Below are positions 1 to 5,444 of a stretch of 5,444 nt of DNA, one piece after another. The notes beneath the pieces are model-generated. The model made no database searches and was not told the DNA's origin. It worked only from the letters and a program-made list of their open reading frames with translations. The DNA is from Chitinophagaceae bacterium (GTDB taxonomy: Bacteria > Bacteroidota > Bacteroidia > Chitinophagales > Chitinophagaceae): assembly GCA_947472635.1 (NCBI GenBank), contig CANJDY010000210.1:1-5444 (forward strand). Reading direction: 5' to 3'. A program made the position numbers and the translations under genes. How positions within the stretch are numbered: position 1 is the first letter of the stretch; every line of letters starts with the position of its first letter.

Positions 1-20
1 AGATAAAAGTCAAATTCACT

Positions 21-28
21 TAATTTTG
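21..28 (+). promoter_or_regulatory. Candidate -7 promoter box for fbaA (TAATTTTG)
   Basis: TAATTTTG is a full match to the Bacteroidetes sigma-ABfr -7 consensus TAnnTTTG. Transcription would start near 35, leaving a leader of only about 11 nt before the ATG at 46. The matching -33 element (TTG or TTTG, about 19-20 nt further up) would fall at or beyond the window edge, so it cannot be checked. An A-rich stretch and no Shine-Dalgarno sequence precede the ATG, which is normal for this phylum. Confidence 0.45.
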
Positions 29-45
29 CAAAAAAATAACCCACT

Positions 46-1113
46 ATGAGTAAATACAAAGCCGGTGTATTACACGGAGCTGAATTAGAAGCGTTGTACA
101 ATGATGCAAAAGACAACCAATTTGCATTACCTGCAGTAAACTGCATTGGATCCGACACTATCAATGCGGTGTTGGAATCAGCTGCTAAGGTCAACTCGCC
201 AGTAATAATACAATTTAGCAATGGTGGTGCTCAGTTCATTGCAGGTAAAGGAATGCCCAATGATAAATTACAAGCAAATATCTCAGGGGGTATCTCTGGT
301 GCATTACATGTTCATAATGTGGCTAAATATTATGGAGTTCCCGTTGTATTACACACTGACCATGCTGCTAAGAAATGGCTACCCTGGATCAGCGGATTGA
401 TCGATGCTGGAGAACAATTCTACAAGGAAAAAGGTCAACCACTTTTCAGTTCTCATATGCTTGATTTGAGTGAAGAACCGATTGAAGAAAACATTCAGAC
501 TTCAGTAGAATTTTATAAAAGGATGGCCCCATTAGGAATGAGTATTGAAATAGAATTGGGTGTAACAGGTGGCGAAGAGGATGGTGTAGACAACACCGAT
601 ATCGAAAATGATAAATTGTACACGCAGCCGCAGCATGTGGCCTACTCCTATACTGAATTAAGCAAAGTGGGGCGTATGTTCACAGTAGCAGCAGCTTTCG
701 GCAATGTACATGGAGTGTATAAATCAGGAAATGTAGAATTAAGGCCGGAGATTTTACACAATAGCCAGGTGTATATTGAAAAAGAATTGGGTACAGGTCC
801 TAAACCGGTATTTTTTGTTTTCCACGGCGGCAGTGGCTCACCACAAAATCAAATTCGTGAGGCCATTGGATATGGTGCCATTAAAATGAATATAGACACT
901 GATTTGCAATGGGCTTTCTGGGAAGGAATATTGGAAAACTACAAAAAAAATGAAGCCTACTTACAGGGGCAGTTAGGTAATCCTGAAGGGGCCGACAGAC
1001 CGAACAAAAAGTATTACGACCCAAGGGTTTGGCTTCGCAAAGGAGAAGAAAGCTTCAGCAAAAGATTAGAAATTGCATTTGATGACCTTAATTGCATTAA
1101 CAGAAATGCATAA
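46..1113 (+). CDS. fbaA: Class II (type A) fructose-bisphosphate aldolase
   Basis: This zinc enzyme reversibly cleaves fructose 1,6-bisphosphate into dihydroxyacetone phosphate and glyceraldehyde 3-phosphate in cytosolic glycolysis and gluconeogenesis. The 355 residues run collinear with E. coli FbaA (about 359 aa), with nearly all landmarks shifted by four. The motif HTDHAAKK (103-110) gives catalytic Asp105 and zinc ligand His106. Glu170, His222 (in GNVHGVYK) and His260 (in FHGGSGS) are the other metal-site residues. The loop TGGEEDGVDN (174-183) carries the catalytic Glu178, and NIDTD (282-286) binds substrate phosphate and carbonyl groups. The C-terminal block QGQLGNPEG...NKKYYDPRVWLR is typical of type A. 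The ATG at 46 gives the expected N-terminus. It stands alone, with a 204-bp gap before accD. Nothing is missing or broken. Confidence 0.97.
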   Translation: MSKYKAGVLHGAELEALYNDAKDNQFALPAVNCIGSDTINAVLESAAKVNSPVIIQFSNGGAQFIAGKGMPNDKLQANISGGISGALHVHNVAKYYGVPVVLHTDHAAKKWLPWISGLIDAGEQFYKEKGQPLFSSHMLDLSEEPIEENIQTSVEFYKRMAPLGMSIEIELGVTGGEEDGVDNTDIENDKLYTQPQHVAYSYTELSKVGRMFTVAAAFGNVHGVYKSGNVELRPEILHNSQVYIEKELGTGPKPVFFVFHGGSGSPQNQIREAIGYGAIKMNIDTDLQWAFWEGILENYKKNEAYLQGQLGNPEGADRPNKKYYDPRVWLRKGEESFSKRLEIAFDDLNCINRNA

Positions 1114-1270
1114 GTGTTTTTAAATAAAGGGAAAAAAAGCCCTGATATGAAGGCAAATACAAAAATTTGATTTATTTTGAACTATAAATACACCTTTCAA
1201 ATGTTTTCTGTTTTGGAAAGAGGTATAAAAAGGGATGAATGTTTTAGTTTTTTTCATTAAAAAGAAGCAT

Positions 1271-1303
1271 AAAACGATACCACATTTCTAGGTATGGTTT
1301 TTT
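1271..1303 (+). terminator. Hairpin plus T run between fbaA and accD
   Basis: AAAACGATACC (1271-1281) can pair with GGTATGGTTTT (1291-1301) apart from one G-G mismatch, around a 9-nt loop. The right arm runs into six T residues (1298-1303). This has the shape of an intrinsic terminator and could end fbaA transcripts or attenuate readthrough into accD. The stem is only two 5-bp blocks, so it is weak. It also covers the upstream in-frame ATG at 1294, which argues that accD starts at 1318. The rest of the 1114-1317 gap is AT-rich, with a 4-bp AGGG/CCCT repeat at 1128-1143 and no perfect TAnnTTTG box. Confidence 0.35.
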
Positions 1304-1317
1304 GTTCGGCCAATTAT

Positions 1318-2229
1318 ATGAATAAAGAAGAAGATTTTGACGCAAACCTGGCAGGTGAAGACGGAGAGACTGAGGAAACAAAACGCAGCTGGTTTAAGCG
1401 CATAAAAAAAGGAATTCTTACGCCCACCAAAGATAAAGCGGATGCTCCCGAAGGACTTTGGACTAAATGCCCATCCTGCAAATACACTTGTACAATCAAT
1501 GAAATAAGGGAAAATTATTTTGTTTGTCCAAAATGCCAATACCATCATCGAATTGGAAGTGGTGAATATTTTGAGATTTTATTTGACAACAATCAGTATT
1601 CTGAGCTGTTTGCTAATATTGTTTCTAAAGATTATTTGGGTTTTGTAGACCTAAAGCCTTATGGTAAAAGATTGGAAGAGACTTATGCAAAGACAGATAT
1701 TCACGACTCTATTACCGTAGCTCACGGAAAGGTAGAGGAAAACGATTTGGTCGTAGCCTGTATGGATTTTGAATTTATTGGGGGGAGTTTGGGAAGTGTG
1801 ATGGGGGAAAAAATCTCTAGGGCTTGTGATTACTGTATCAAACACCGTATTCCATTTATGATCATCAATAAAAGCGGTGGTGCAAGGATGATGGAAAGTG
1901 CATTTTCATTGATGCAATTAGCCAAAACATCTGGTAAATTATCACAGCTTACCGATCACAAGATTCCCTACATCTCCTTGTGTACAGATCCAACCTTTGG
2001 TGGCACCACTGCCTCCTTTGCCATGTTAGGCGATATTATCTGTGGTGAACCTGGTGCTCTGATTGGATTTGCAGGTCCAAGGGTAATCAAGGAGACCATT
2101 AAAAGAGATCTTCCTGAAGGATTTCAACGAAGTGAATTTTTACTAGAACACGGGTTTCTTGATTTTATAGTACACCGCAAAGAATTGAAGCACAAAATGG
2201 CGGCAGTAATCGTATTGTTCAAACAATAG
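1318..2229 (+). CDS. accD: Acetyl-CoA carboxylase carboxyltransferase subunit beta
   Basis: AccD pairs with AccA to move the carboxyl group from carboxybiotin (on AccB) to acetyl-CoA, making malonyl-CoA, the committed step of fatty acid synthesis. From the ATG at 1318 it has 303 residues. A four-cysteine zinc ribbon (Cys51, Cys54, Cys70, Cys73) is followed by the crotonase-like core, with SGGARM (186-191), [12 protein letters not shown] (224-235) and GFAGPRVI (250-257). The usual family start, [12 protein letters not shown], begins only at residue 24. Before it lies an acidic leader with nine Asp/Glu in the first 22 residues and no nearer ATG, GTG or TTG. An in-frame ATG at 1294 would add eight residues, but it sits inside a hairpin. 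The C-terminus ends soon after the core and lacks the E. coli-type Pro/Glu tail. AccA is not in the window. Confidence 0.95.
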   Translation: MNKEEDFDANLAGEDGETEETKRSWFKRIKKGILTPTKDKADAPEGLWTKCPSCKYTCTINEIRENYFVCPKCQYHHRIGSGEYFEILFDNNQYSELFANIVSKDYLGFVDLKPYGKRLEETYAKTDIHDSITVAHGKVEENDLVVACMDFEFIGGSLGSVMGEKISRACDYCIKHRIPFMIINKSGGARMMESAFSLMQLAKTSGKLSQLTDHKIPYISLCTDPTFGGTTASFAMLGDIICGEPGALIGFAGPRVIKETIKRDLPEGFQRSEFLLEHGFLDFIVHRKELKHKMAAVIVLFKQ

Positions 2230-2246
2230 TAAGTTTTACAACCTTT

Positions 2247-2283
2247 ACACAGGCAGTTTCCAGAAGAAGGAAACTGCCTGTGT
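2247..2283. terminator. Perfect 15-bp hairpin after accD
   Basis: ACACAGGCAGTTTCC (2247-2261) is the exact reverse complement of 2269-2283, with a 7-nt loop AGAAGAA. It begins 17 nt after the accD stop codon. It is the strongest stem in the window and the natural end of the accD transcript. The following bases (GATTTGG) give only a short T run on the plus strand, and the minus strand has no good T run either. Classical Rho-independent release is therefore uncertain, and it may instead protect the mRNA 3' end. Confidence 0.65.
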
Positions 2284-2376
2284 GATTTGGGCTATAAATG
2301 AATACCAATAGCCCTTTCGAAATAAGATAAAAATCACCGCTAAAGGTAAAACAGCATAGGCTAGTGGGATTAATTG

Positions 2377-2384
2377 TATTTTTG
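2377..2384 (+). promoter_or_regulatory. Candidate -7 promoter box for smpB (TATTTTTG)
   Basis: TATTTTTG matches TAnnTTTG in full. Transcription would begin near 2391, about 10 nt before the GTG at 2401. That rules out translation from the in-frame TTG at 2374 on this transcript. I see no convincing TTG-type -33 element about 19-20 nt upstream, so the call rests on the -7 box and its position. Confidence 0.45.
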
Positions 2385-2400
2385 TAACAAAATCGAAAGT

Positions 2401-2838
2401 GTGGAACTCAGTAACCGAAAGGCATATCACGAATATTTTTTTGAAGCAACCTTCATCGCAGGAATGGTGCTTGCCGGTACTGAAATAAAGAGTTTACGGG
2501 CAGGTAAAGCTAGCTTCAATGATAGCTATTGCTATTTCGACAAAGGAGAATTGTATGTTAAAAGCCTTCATATTTCTGAATATAGCTTTGGTACCTATAA
2601 CAACCATGAGCCTATGCAGGAAAGAAAACTTTTACTCAATAAAAGAGAACTCCGCAAACTAGAAGCTAAAACAAAAGAGAAAGGATATTCCATCATACCC
2701 CTTAAAATTTTCCTTACTGAAAAAGGTTTTTTTAAAATGGAAATTGGATTGGGCAAAGGCAAAAAGATATACGACAAAAGAGAAAGTATCAAAGAAAGAG
2801 AAACAGACAGAGATATCAAAAGGAAATACGGTATATAA
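2401..2838 (+). CDS. smpB: SsrA (tmRNA)-binding protein SmpB
   Basis: SmpB binds the tRNA-like domain of tmRNA and brings it to stalled ribosomes for trans-translation, which tags unfinished peptides for degradation. From the GTG at 2401 the protein has 145 residues, close to the usual 145-160. Conserved blocks are NRKAYHEY (5-12), GTEIKSLRAGKASFNDSY (26-43), the HISEY/GTYNNHEP region (57-71), RKLLLNKREL (75-84) and the basic GKGKKIYDKRES (118-129). The C-terminal tail, which enters the ribosomal mRNA channel in known structures, is present but ends a few residues earlier than in E. coli. I prefer the GTG because family homology begins almost at once after it. Nine more codons back to a TTG at 2374 would add an unrelated stretch overlapping the -7 box. 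The tmRNA gene is not in the window. Confidence 0.94.
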   Translation: MELSNRKAYHEYFFEATFIAGMVLAGTEIKSLRAGKASFNDSYCYFDKGELYVKSLHISEYSFGTYNNHEPMQERKLLLNKRELRKLEAKTKEKGYSIIPLKIFLTEKGFFKMEIGLGKGKKIYDKRESIKERETDRDIKRKYGI

Positions 2839-2846
2839 ATATTTTT

Positions 2847-2874
2847 ACATTCAACTTTTTTACCTTTTGAATGT
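2847..2874. repeat. Weak inverted repeat downstream of smpB
   Basis: ACATTCAA (2847-2854) pairs exactly with TTGAATGT (2867-2874) around a 12-nt loop containing six T residues, starting 9 nt after the smpB stop. The stem is AT-rich and has no T run after it. It may mark the smpB transcript end, but it could equally be chance in AT-rich DNA. Confidence 0.3.
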
Positions 2875-2887
2875 TATTAGCTAAGCT

Positions 2888-2907
2888 TCTTTACAAATTG
2901 GTAAAGA
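2888..2907. promoter_or_regulatory. Palindrome next to the desaturase promoter, possible operator
   Basis: TCTTTAC (2888-2894) and GTAAAGA (2901-2907) form a perfect 7-bp inverted repeat with a 6-bp centre AAATTG. It ends three bases before the TATATTTG box at 2911, so it covers the region where the -33 contact would be. A dimeric regulator bound here would be expected to affect transcription of the desaturase gene. No regulator gene is in the window, and I do not recognise the motif. Confidence 0.35.
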
Positions 2908-2910
2908 TTG

Positions 2911-2918
2911 TATATTTG
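2911..2918 (+). promoter_or_regulatory. Candidate -7 promoter box for the acyl-ACP desaturase (TATATTTG)
   Basis: TATATTTG is a full match to TAnnTTTG and the best placed in the window. The start of transcription would be near 2925, giving a leader of about 49 nt before the ATG at 2974. The -33 region has only an imperfect TTT (2890-2892) at an 18-nt spacing, lying inside the palindrome at 2888-2907. Confidence 0.55.
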
Positions 2919-2973
2919 CTACCATTTTTGATGCGTAGCATTCACGATCAGTATTACTTACAACCTTATAAAT

Positions 2974-3951
2974 ATGTCGAATCAGAAAAATACAAGAATC
3001 GAGGTCATGAATTTTCTAGGCCAAAAGATGGAATCGATTGTGAGTGAATTTTTAAAAGATATTGATACCAATTGGCAACCAACCGATTTTTTACCTGATA
3101 GCAGTTCCGAAAATTTCGGATCGAGCATTAAGGAATTACAAGAATCCTGCAAAGAACTACCCTACGATTATCTTGCTGTACTGGTAGGTGATATCATTAC
3201 TGAGGAAGCATTACCCACCTACCAAAGTTGGCTGACTGATGTAGAGGGGGTTGACAAAATGGAACCGCAGGGCTGGAGTAAATGGGTAAGAATGTGGACT
3301 GCAGAGGAAAACAGGCATGGTGATTTGTTGAATAAATATATATACCTATCTGGTAGAATCAATATGAAGCAAATGGAAATCAGCACTCAATATTTGATTG
3401 CAGATGGGTTTGATATTGGAACAGGCAGAGATCCTTACAGGAATTTTGTGTATACTTCCTTTCAGGAAATGGCCACCAATGTATCGCATCGCAGAACTGC
3501 CACCATTGCTAAGACGCATGGCTGTGTACAACTTTCCAAGATATGTGGCGTAATAGCTGCAGACGAGGCCCGTCATGCAAAGGCTTATAAAAGTTTTGTA
3601 GGAAAAATATTTGAGATTGACCCCAGCGAGATGATGCTGGCATTTGAGGATATGATGCGAAAAAAGATTGTCATGCCGGCACATTTTCTACGCCAATCTG
3701 GAGAAAAAATAGGACAGGCATTTGATCATTTCAGCGATGCAGCCCAGCGCCTAGGTGTTTATACCACATTGGACTATACCGATATTTTAGAATCCTTAGT
3801 GAATGAATGGAATATTTCCAACATAAGCGGCATCAATGACAAAGCTGAAAAAGCAAGGGACTACCTCATGGCCTTACCAGAAAGATTTAGAAAAATAGCA
3901 GGAAGAAACCAGAAGGCCCCGTTGGAATACCAATTCAACTGGATCAAATAA
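2974..3951 (+). CDS. Soluble plant-type acyl-ACP desaturase (diiron)
   Basis: Family members insert a cis double bond into saturated acyl-ACP using O2 and electrons from ferredoxin. The 325 residues align along their length with mature castor stearoyl-ACP delta-9 desaturase. All six iron ligands are present: Glu77 (ITEEALPTYQ), Glu112 and His115 (EENRHG), Glu165 (TSFQE), and Glu198 and His201 (DEARHA). Trp34, Trp108 and Asp197 match castor Trp62, Trp139 and Asp228 of the proposed electron path. There is no transit or signal peptide and no membrane segment, so it is cytosolic. Five positions that set chain length in castor all differ here (Trp86, Asp89, Val90, Ile148, Asn157), which suggests a substrate other than stearoyl-ACP. 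The gene has its own promoter box and converges on sdaA. Family assignment is firm. Substrate and double-bond position are inferred. Confidence 0.95.
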   Translation: MSNQKNTRIEVMNFLGQKMESIVSEFLKDIDTNWQPTDFLPDSSSENFGSSIKELQESCKELPYDYLAVLVGDIITEEALPTYQSWLTDVEGVDKMEPQGWSKWVRMWTAEENRHGDLLNKYIYLSGRINMKQMEISTQYLIADGFDIGTGRDPYRNFVYTSFQEMATNVSHRRTATIAKTHGCVQLSKICGVIAADEARHAKAYKSFVGKIFEIDPSEMMLAFEDMMRKKIVMPAHFLRQSGEKIGQAFDHFSDAAQRLGVYTTLDYTDILESLVNEWNISNISGINDKAEKARDYLMALPERFRKIAGRNQKAPLEYQFNWIK

Positions 3952-3966
3952 GTAATTCACCTGCAA

Positions 3967-3987
3967 TTTATTTTTGGAAGAAATAAA
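3967..3987. terminator. AT-only stem between converging genes, weak terminator candidate
   Basis: TTTATTT (3967-3973) pairs exactly with AAATAAA (3981-3987) around the loop TTGGAAG. It sits in the 65-bp gap between the desaturase stop and the sdaA stop, where both transcripts must end. The stem contains only A-T pairs, so its stability is poor. A second short stem, AGTGTT/AACACT (4006-4011 and 4019-4024), overlaps the sdaA stop codon. Confidence 0.25.
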
Positions 3988-3993
3988 ATTAGG

Positions 3994-4020
3994 GTGTTAC
4001 AATCAAGTGTTAAAAATCAA
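3994..4020. repeat. Imperfect tandem repeat at the 3' end of sdaA
   Basis: GTGTTACAATCAA (3994-4006) is followed at once by GTGTTAAAAATCAA (4007-4020). The two units share GTGTTA and AATCAA and differ only by C versus AA between them. The second unit contains the sdaA stop codon (4017-4019) and touches its last codon. It looks like a small slippage duplication just beyond the coding end. Confidence 0.5.
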
Positions 4021-5444
4021 CACTCACTTAAACTGATGGGGATATTCACGGCCAACCCTCCGTCAGAAGTTTCTTTGTATTTACTGCTCATATCCAAAGC
4101 TGTATTCCACATAGTTTTAATCACGCCATCCAGACTTACTTTAGCAAAATCAGGTGAACTCTGAAGGGCGAGTTGACTTGCAGTAATGGCTTTGATAGCT
4201 CCCATCGTATTTCTTTCAATACAGGGTATTTGAACTAGCCCCTTAATAGGGTCACAGGTTAAGCCAAGATGATGCTCCATGGCAATTTCTGCTGCCATTA
4301 AGGTTTGGCGTTGGGTTCCACCCATACACTCGGTAAGTGCAGCTGCTGCCATCGCACTACTTACGCCAATTTCAGCCTGACAGCCGCCCATTGCTGCAGA
4401 TATGGTCGCCCCCTTTTTAAAGATGCTACCCACTTCACCAGCAGTTAATAAAAATTGAATGATCTTTTCATCGGTAACCTCCTCACAAAAACAAATGTAA
4501 TATTGGAGCACGGCAGGTATTACACCGGCAGCACCATTAGTGGGTGCGGTAACTACCCTGCCAAAAGAGGCATTCTCTTCATTGACTGCTAGGGCAAAAC
4601 AACTTACCCAGTCTAAGGTGTATTTAAAAGCATTTCCTCCTTGTCGTATTGCGGAGATCCAGCTATCGTAATCCTGGTAAGTTTTGTCTTGGATTAATCG
4701 CTTATTGAGCTCATATCCTCTTCGCCTTACATTAAGTCCGCCGGGTAAAATACCTTCTGTATGGCAGCCTTTATAAATACATAGCTTCATAACCTTCCAG
4801 ATATTCAATAGATCAATTTTTACCTGCTCCTCTGAACGCCAGGTTAGCTCATTTTCCATGACCACTTCACTAATACCCATACCTGTTTTCATACACCAAT
4901 GTATCAGTTCGTGGGCAGTATTGATAGGAAAAGGAAGTATACTTGCTCCCTTTTCTGCTAAAGCTGGTCCATCTTTTACTACAAACCCTCCTCCAATGGA
5001 ATAATATGTTTCAGCAAATGTTTCACCGCTTTCCAATGTTACTAAAAATGTCATCGCGTTGGGATGAAAGGGAAGTGACTCAGAAAATAAAAACACAATA
5101 TCATTTGCAGCAGAAAACTCAACTCCATGGATACCATTTAATCGGATTTTCTTCTCCTCTTTAATCTGCTGCAATTTGGCACTGATAGTGGTAACATCAA
5201 AAATTATTGGATCCTCACCACTCAGTCCCAACTGAATCGCTACATCTGTACCGTGCCCCCTGCCAGTTTTGGCAAGGGAACCATAGAGTAGTACTTGGGT
5301 ATTTTTTACCTGCAGCAGATTTTTTTTCTCCCCCAGCGACTTTAAAAAAAGCTGTGCCGCTCGCCATGGACCAAGCGTATGACTACTACTAGGACCAATG
5401 CCAATTTTAAACATATCAAATATGGAAATGGCTTCCTGTCTCAA
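4017..5444 (-). CDS. sdaA: L-serine ammonia-lyase (L-serine dehydratase), iron-sulfur, single chain
   Basis: The enzyme deaminates L-serine to pyruvate and ammonia with a [4Fe-4S] cluster as Lewis acid, in the cytosol. The 475 residues form a one-chain (type 2) enzyme. The N-terminal beta domain carries GPSSSHT (17-23) and YYSIGGGF (147-154). The catalytic alpha domain, from about residue 195, carries [21 protein letters not shown] (287-307). Cluster cysteines are Cys355 (GGCQAE), Cys397 (LTCDP) and Cys408 (IPCIERN), with the same 42- and 11-residue spacings as Legionella Cys343/385/396. The last residue, Cys475, can be the fourth ligand as in the tail-in-mouth structure. The N-terminal [13 protein letters not shown] is about six residues in, so the protein is essentially complete. 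The first visible codon is TTG at 5444; that may be the start, or an ATG may lie just outside the window. It faces the desaturase gene. Confidence 0.95.
   Translation of the reverse strand: MRQEAISIFDMFKIGIGPSSSHTLGPWRAAQLFLKSLGEKKNLLQVKNTQVLLYGSLAKTGRGHGTDVAIQLGLSGEDPIIFDVTTISAKLQQIKEEKKIRLNGIHGVEFSAANDIVFLFSESLPFHPNAMTFLVTLESGETFAETYYSIGGGFVVKDGPALAEKGASILPFPINTAHELIHWCMKTGMGISEVVMENELTWRSEEQVKIDLLNIWKVMKLCIYKGCHTEGILPGGLNVRRRGYELNKRLIQDKTYQDYDSWISAIRQGGNAFKYTLDWVSCFALAVNEENASFGRVVTAPTNGAAGVIPAVLQYYICFCEEVTDEKIIQFLLTAGEVGSIFKKGATISAAMGGCQAEIGVSSAMAAAALTECMGGTQRQTLMAAEIAMEHHLGLTCDPIKGLVQIPCIERNTMGAIKAITASQLALQSSPDFAKVSLDGVIKTMWNTALDMSSKYKETSDGGLAVNIPISLSEC

Noticed and set aside
1128..1143. 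AGGG/CCCT inverted repeat after fbaA as a terminator
   Set aside because: The stem is only four base pairs and no T run follows.
1288..1548. Minus-strand frames of 86 and 61 codons opposite the accD N-terminus
   Set aside because: They lie opposite a certain gene, have no family resemblance, and are rich in Phe/Ser/Leu as expected from the antisense of Lys/Glu-rich coding DNA.
2931..2941. ATGC-GTA-GCAT mini-palindrome in the desaturase leader
   Set aside because: Four base pairs around a three-base loop is too short to support a regulatory call.
3346..3684. 112-codon minus-strand frame inside the desaturase gene
   Set aside because: It is fully antisense to a conserved diiron enzyme, has no recognisable domain, and has no promoter or separate coding signal.
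46..3951. A single fbaA-accD-smpB-desaturase operon or new fatty acid gene cluster
   Set aside because: Gaps of 135-204 bp, a strong hairpin after accD and separate promoter boxes for smpB and the desaturase favour independent units.
4943..5392. Two plus-strand frames of 73 and 61 codons opposite sdaA
   Set aside because: Both are shadows of the conserved beta domain of the serine lyase, with low-complexity or Pro/His-rich translations.

Overview
This window looks like ordinary chromosome from an AT-rich member of the Bacteroidetes (Bacteroidota). The Chitinophagaceae or a near relative is my best guess. Three things point there: the protein sequences, several matches to the Bacteroidetes -7 promoter box TAnnTTTG close upstream of genes, and the lack of clear Shine-Dalgarno sequences. 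I see no mobile element, CRISPR array, tRNA, rRNA or phage gene, and nothing that amounts to a new biological system.

Layout: four genes read rightward and one reads leftward. They are fbaA (class IIA fructose-bisphosphate aldolase, 46-1113), accD (acetyl-CoA carboxylase carboxyltransferase beta, 1318-2229), smpB (tmRNA-binding protein, GTG start at 2401, ends 2838), a soluble plant-type acyl-ACP desaturase (2974-3951), and, convergent with it, sdaA (iron-sulfur L-serine ammonia-lyase, 5444 down to 4017, start codon at the window edge). The gaps are 204, 171, 135 and 65 bp. Each holds inverted repeats, and two hold good promoter boxes. No gap exceeds 300 bp.

The genes appear to be separately expressed housekeeping units, not one operon: a strong hairpin follows accD, and smpB and the desaturase each have their own -7 box. 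A loose metabolic theme links four of them. The aldolase works in glycolysis and gluconeogenesis, serine lyase makes pyruvate, AccD takes part in making malonyl-CoA from acetyl-CoA, and the desaturase modifies the acyl-ACP chains built from it. SmpB (ribosome rescue) is unrelated.

The points most worth a second look are these. The desaturase keeps all diiron ligands but differs from the castor enzyme at five positions known to set chain length. The serine lyase ends exactly on a cysteine, as expected for a tail that caps its own Fe-S cluster. A palindrome lies just upstream of the desaturase promoter box. A hairpin with a T run covers the upstream ATG of accD. A perfect 15-bp hairpin separates accD from smpB.
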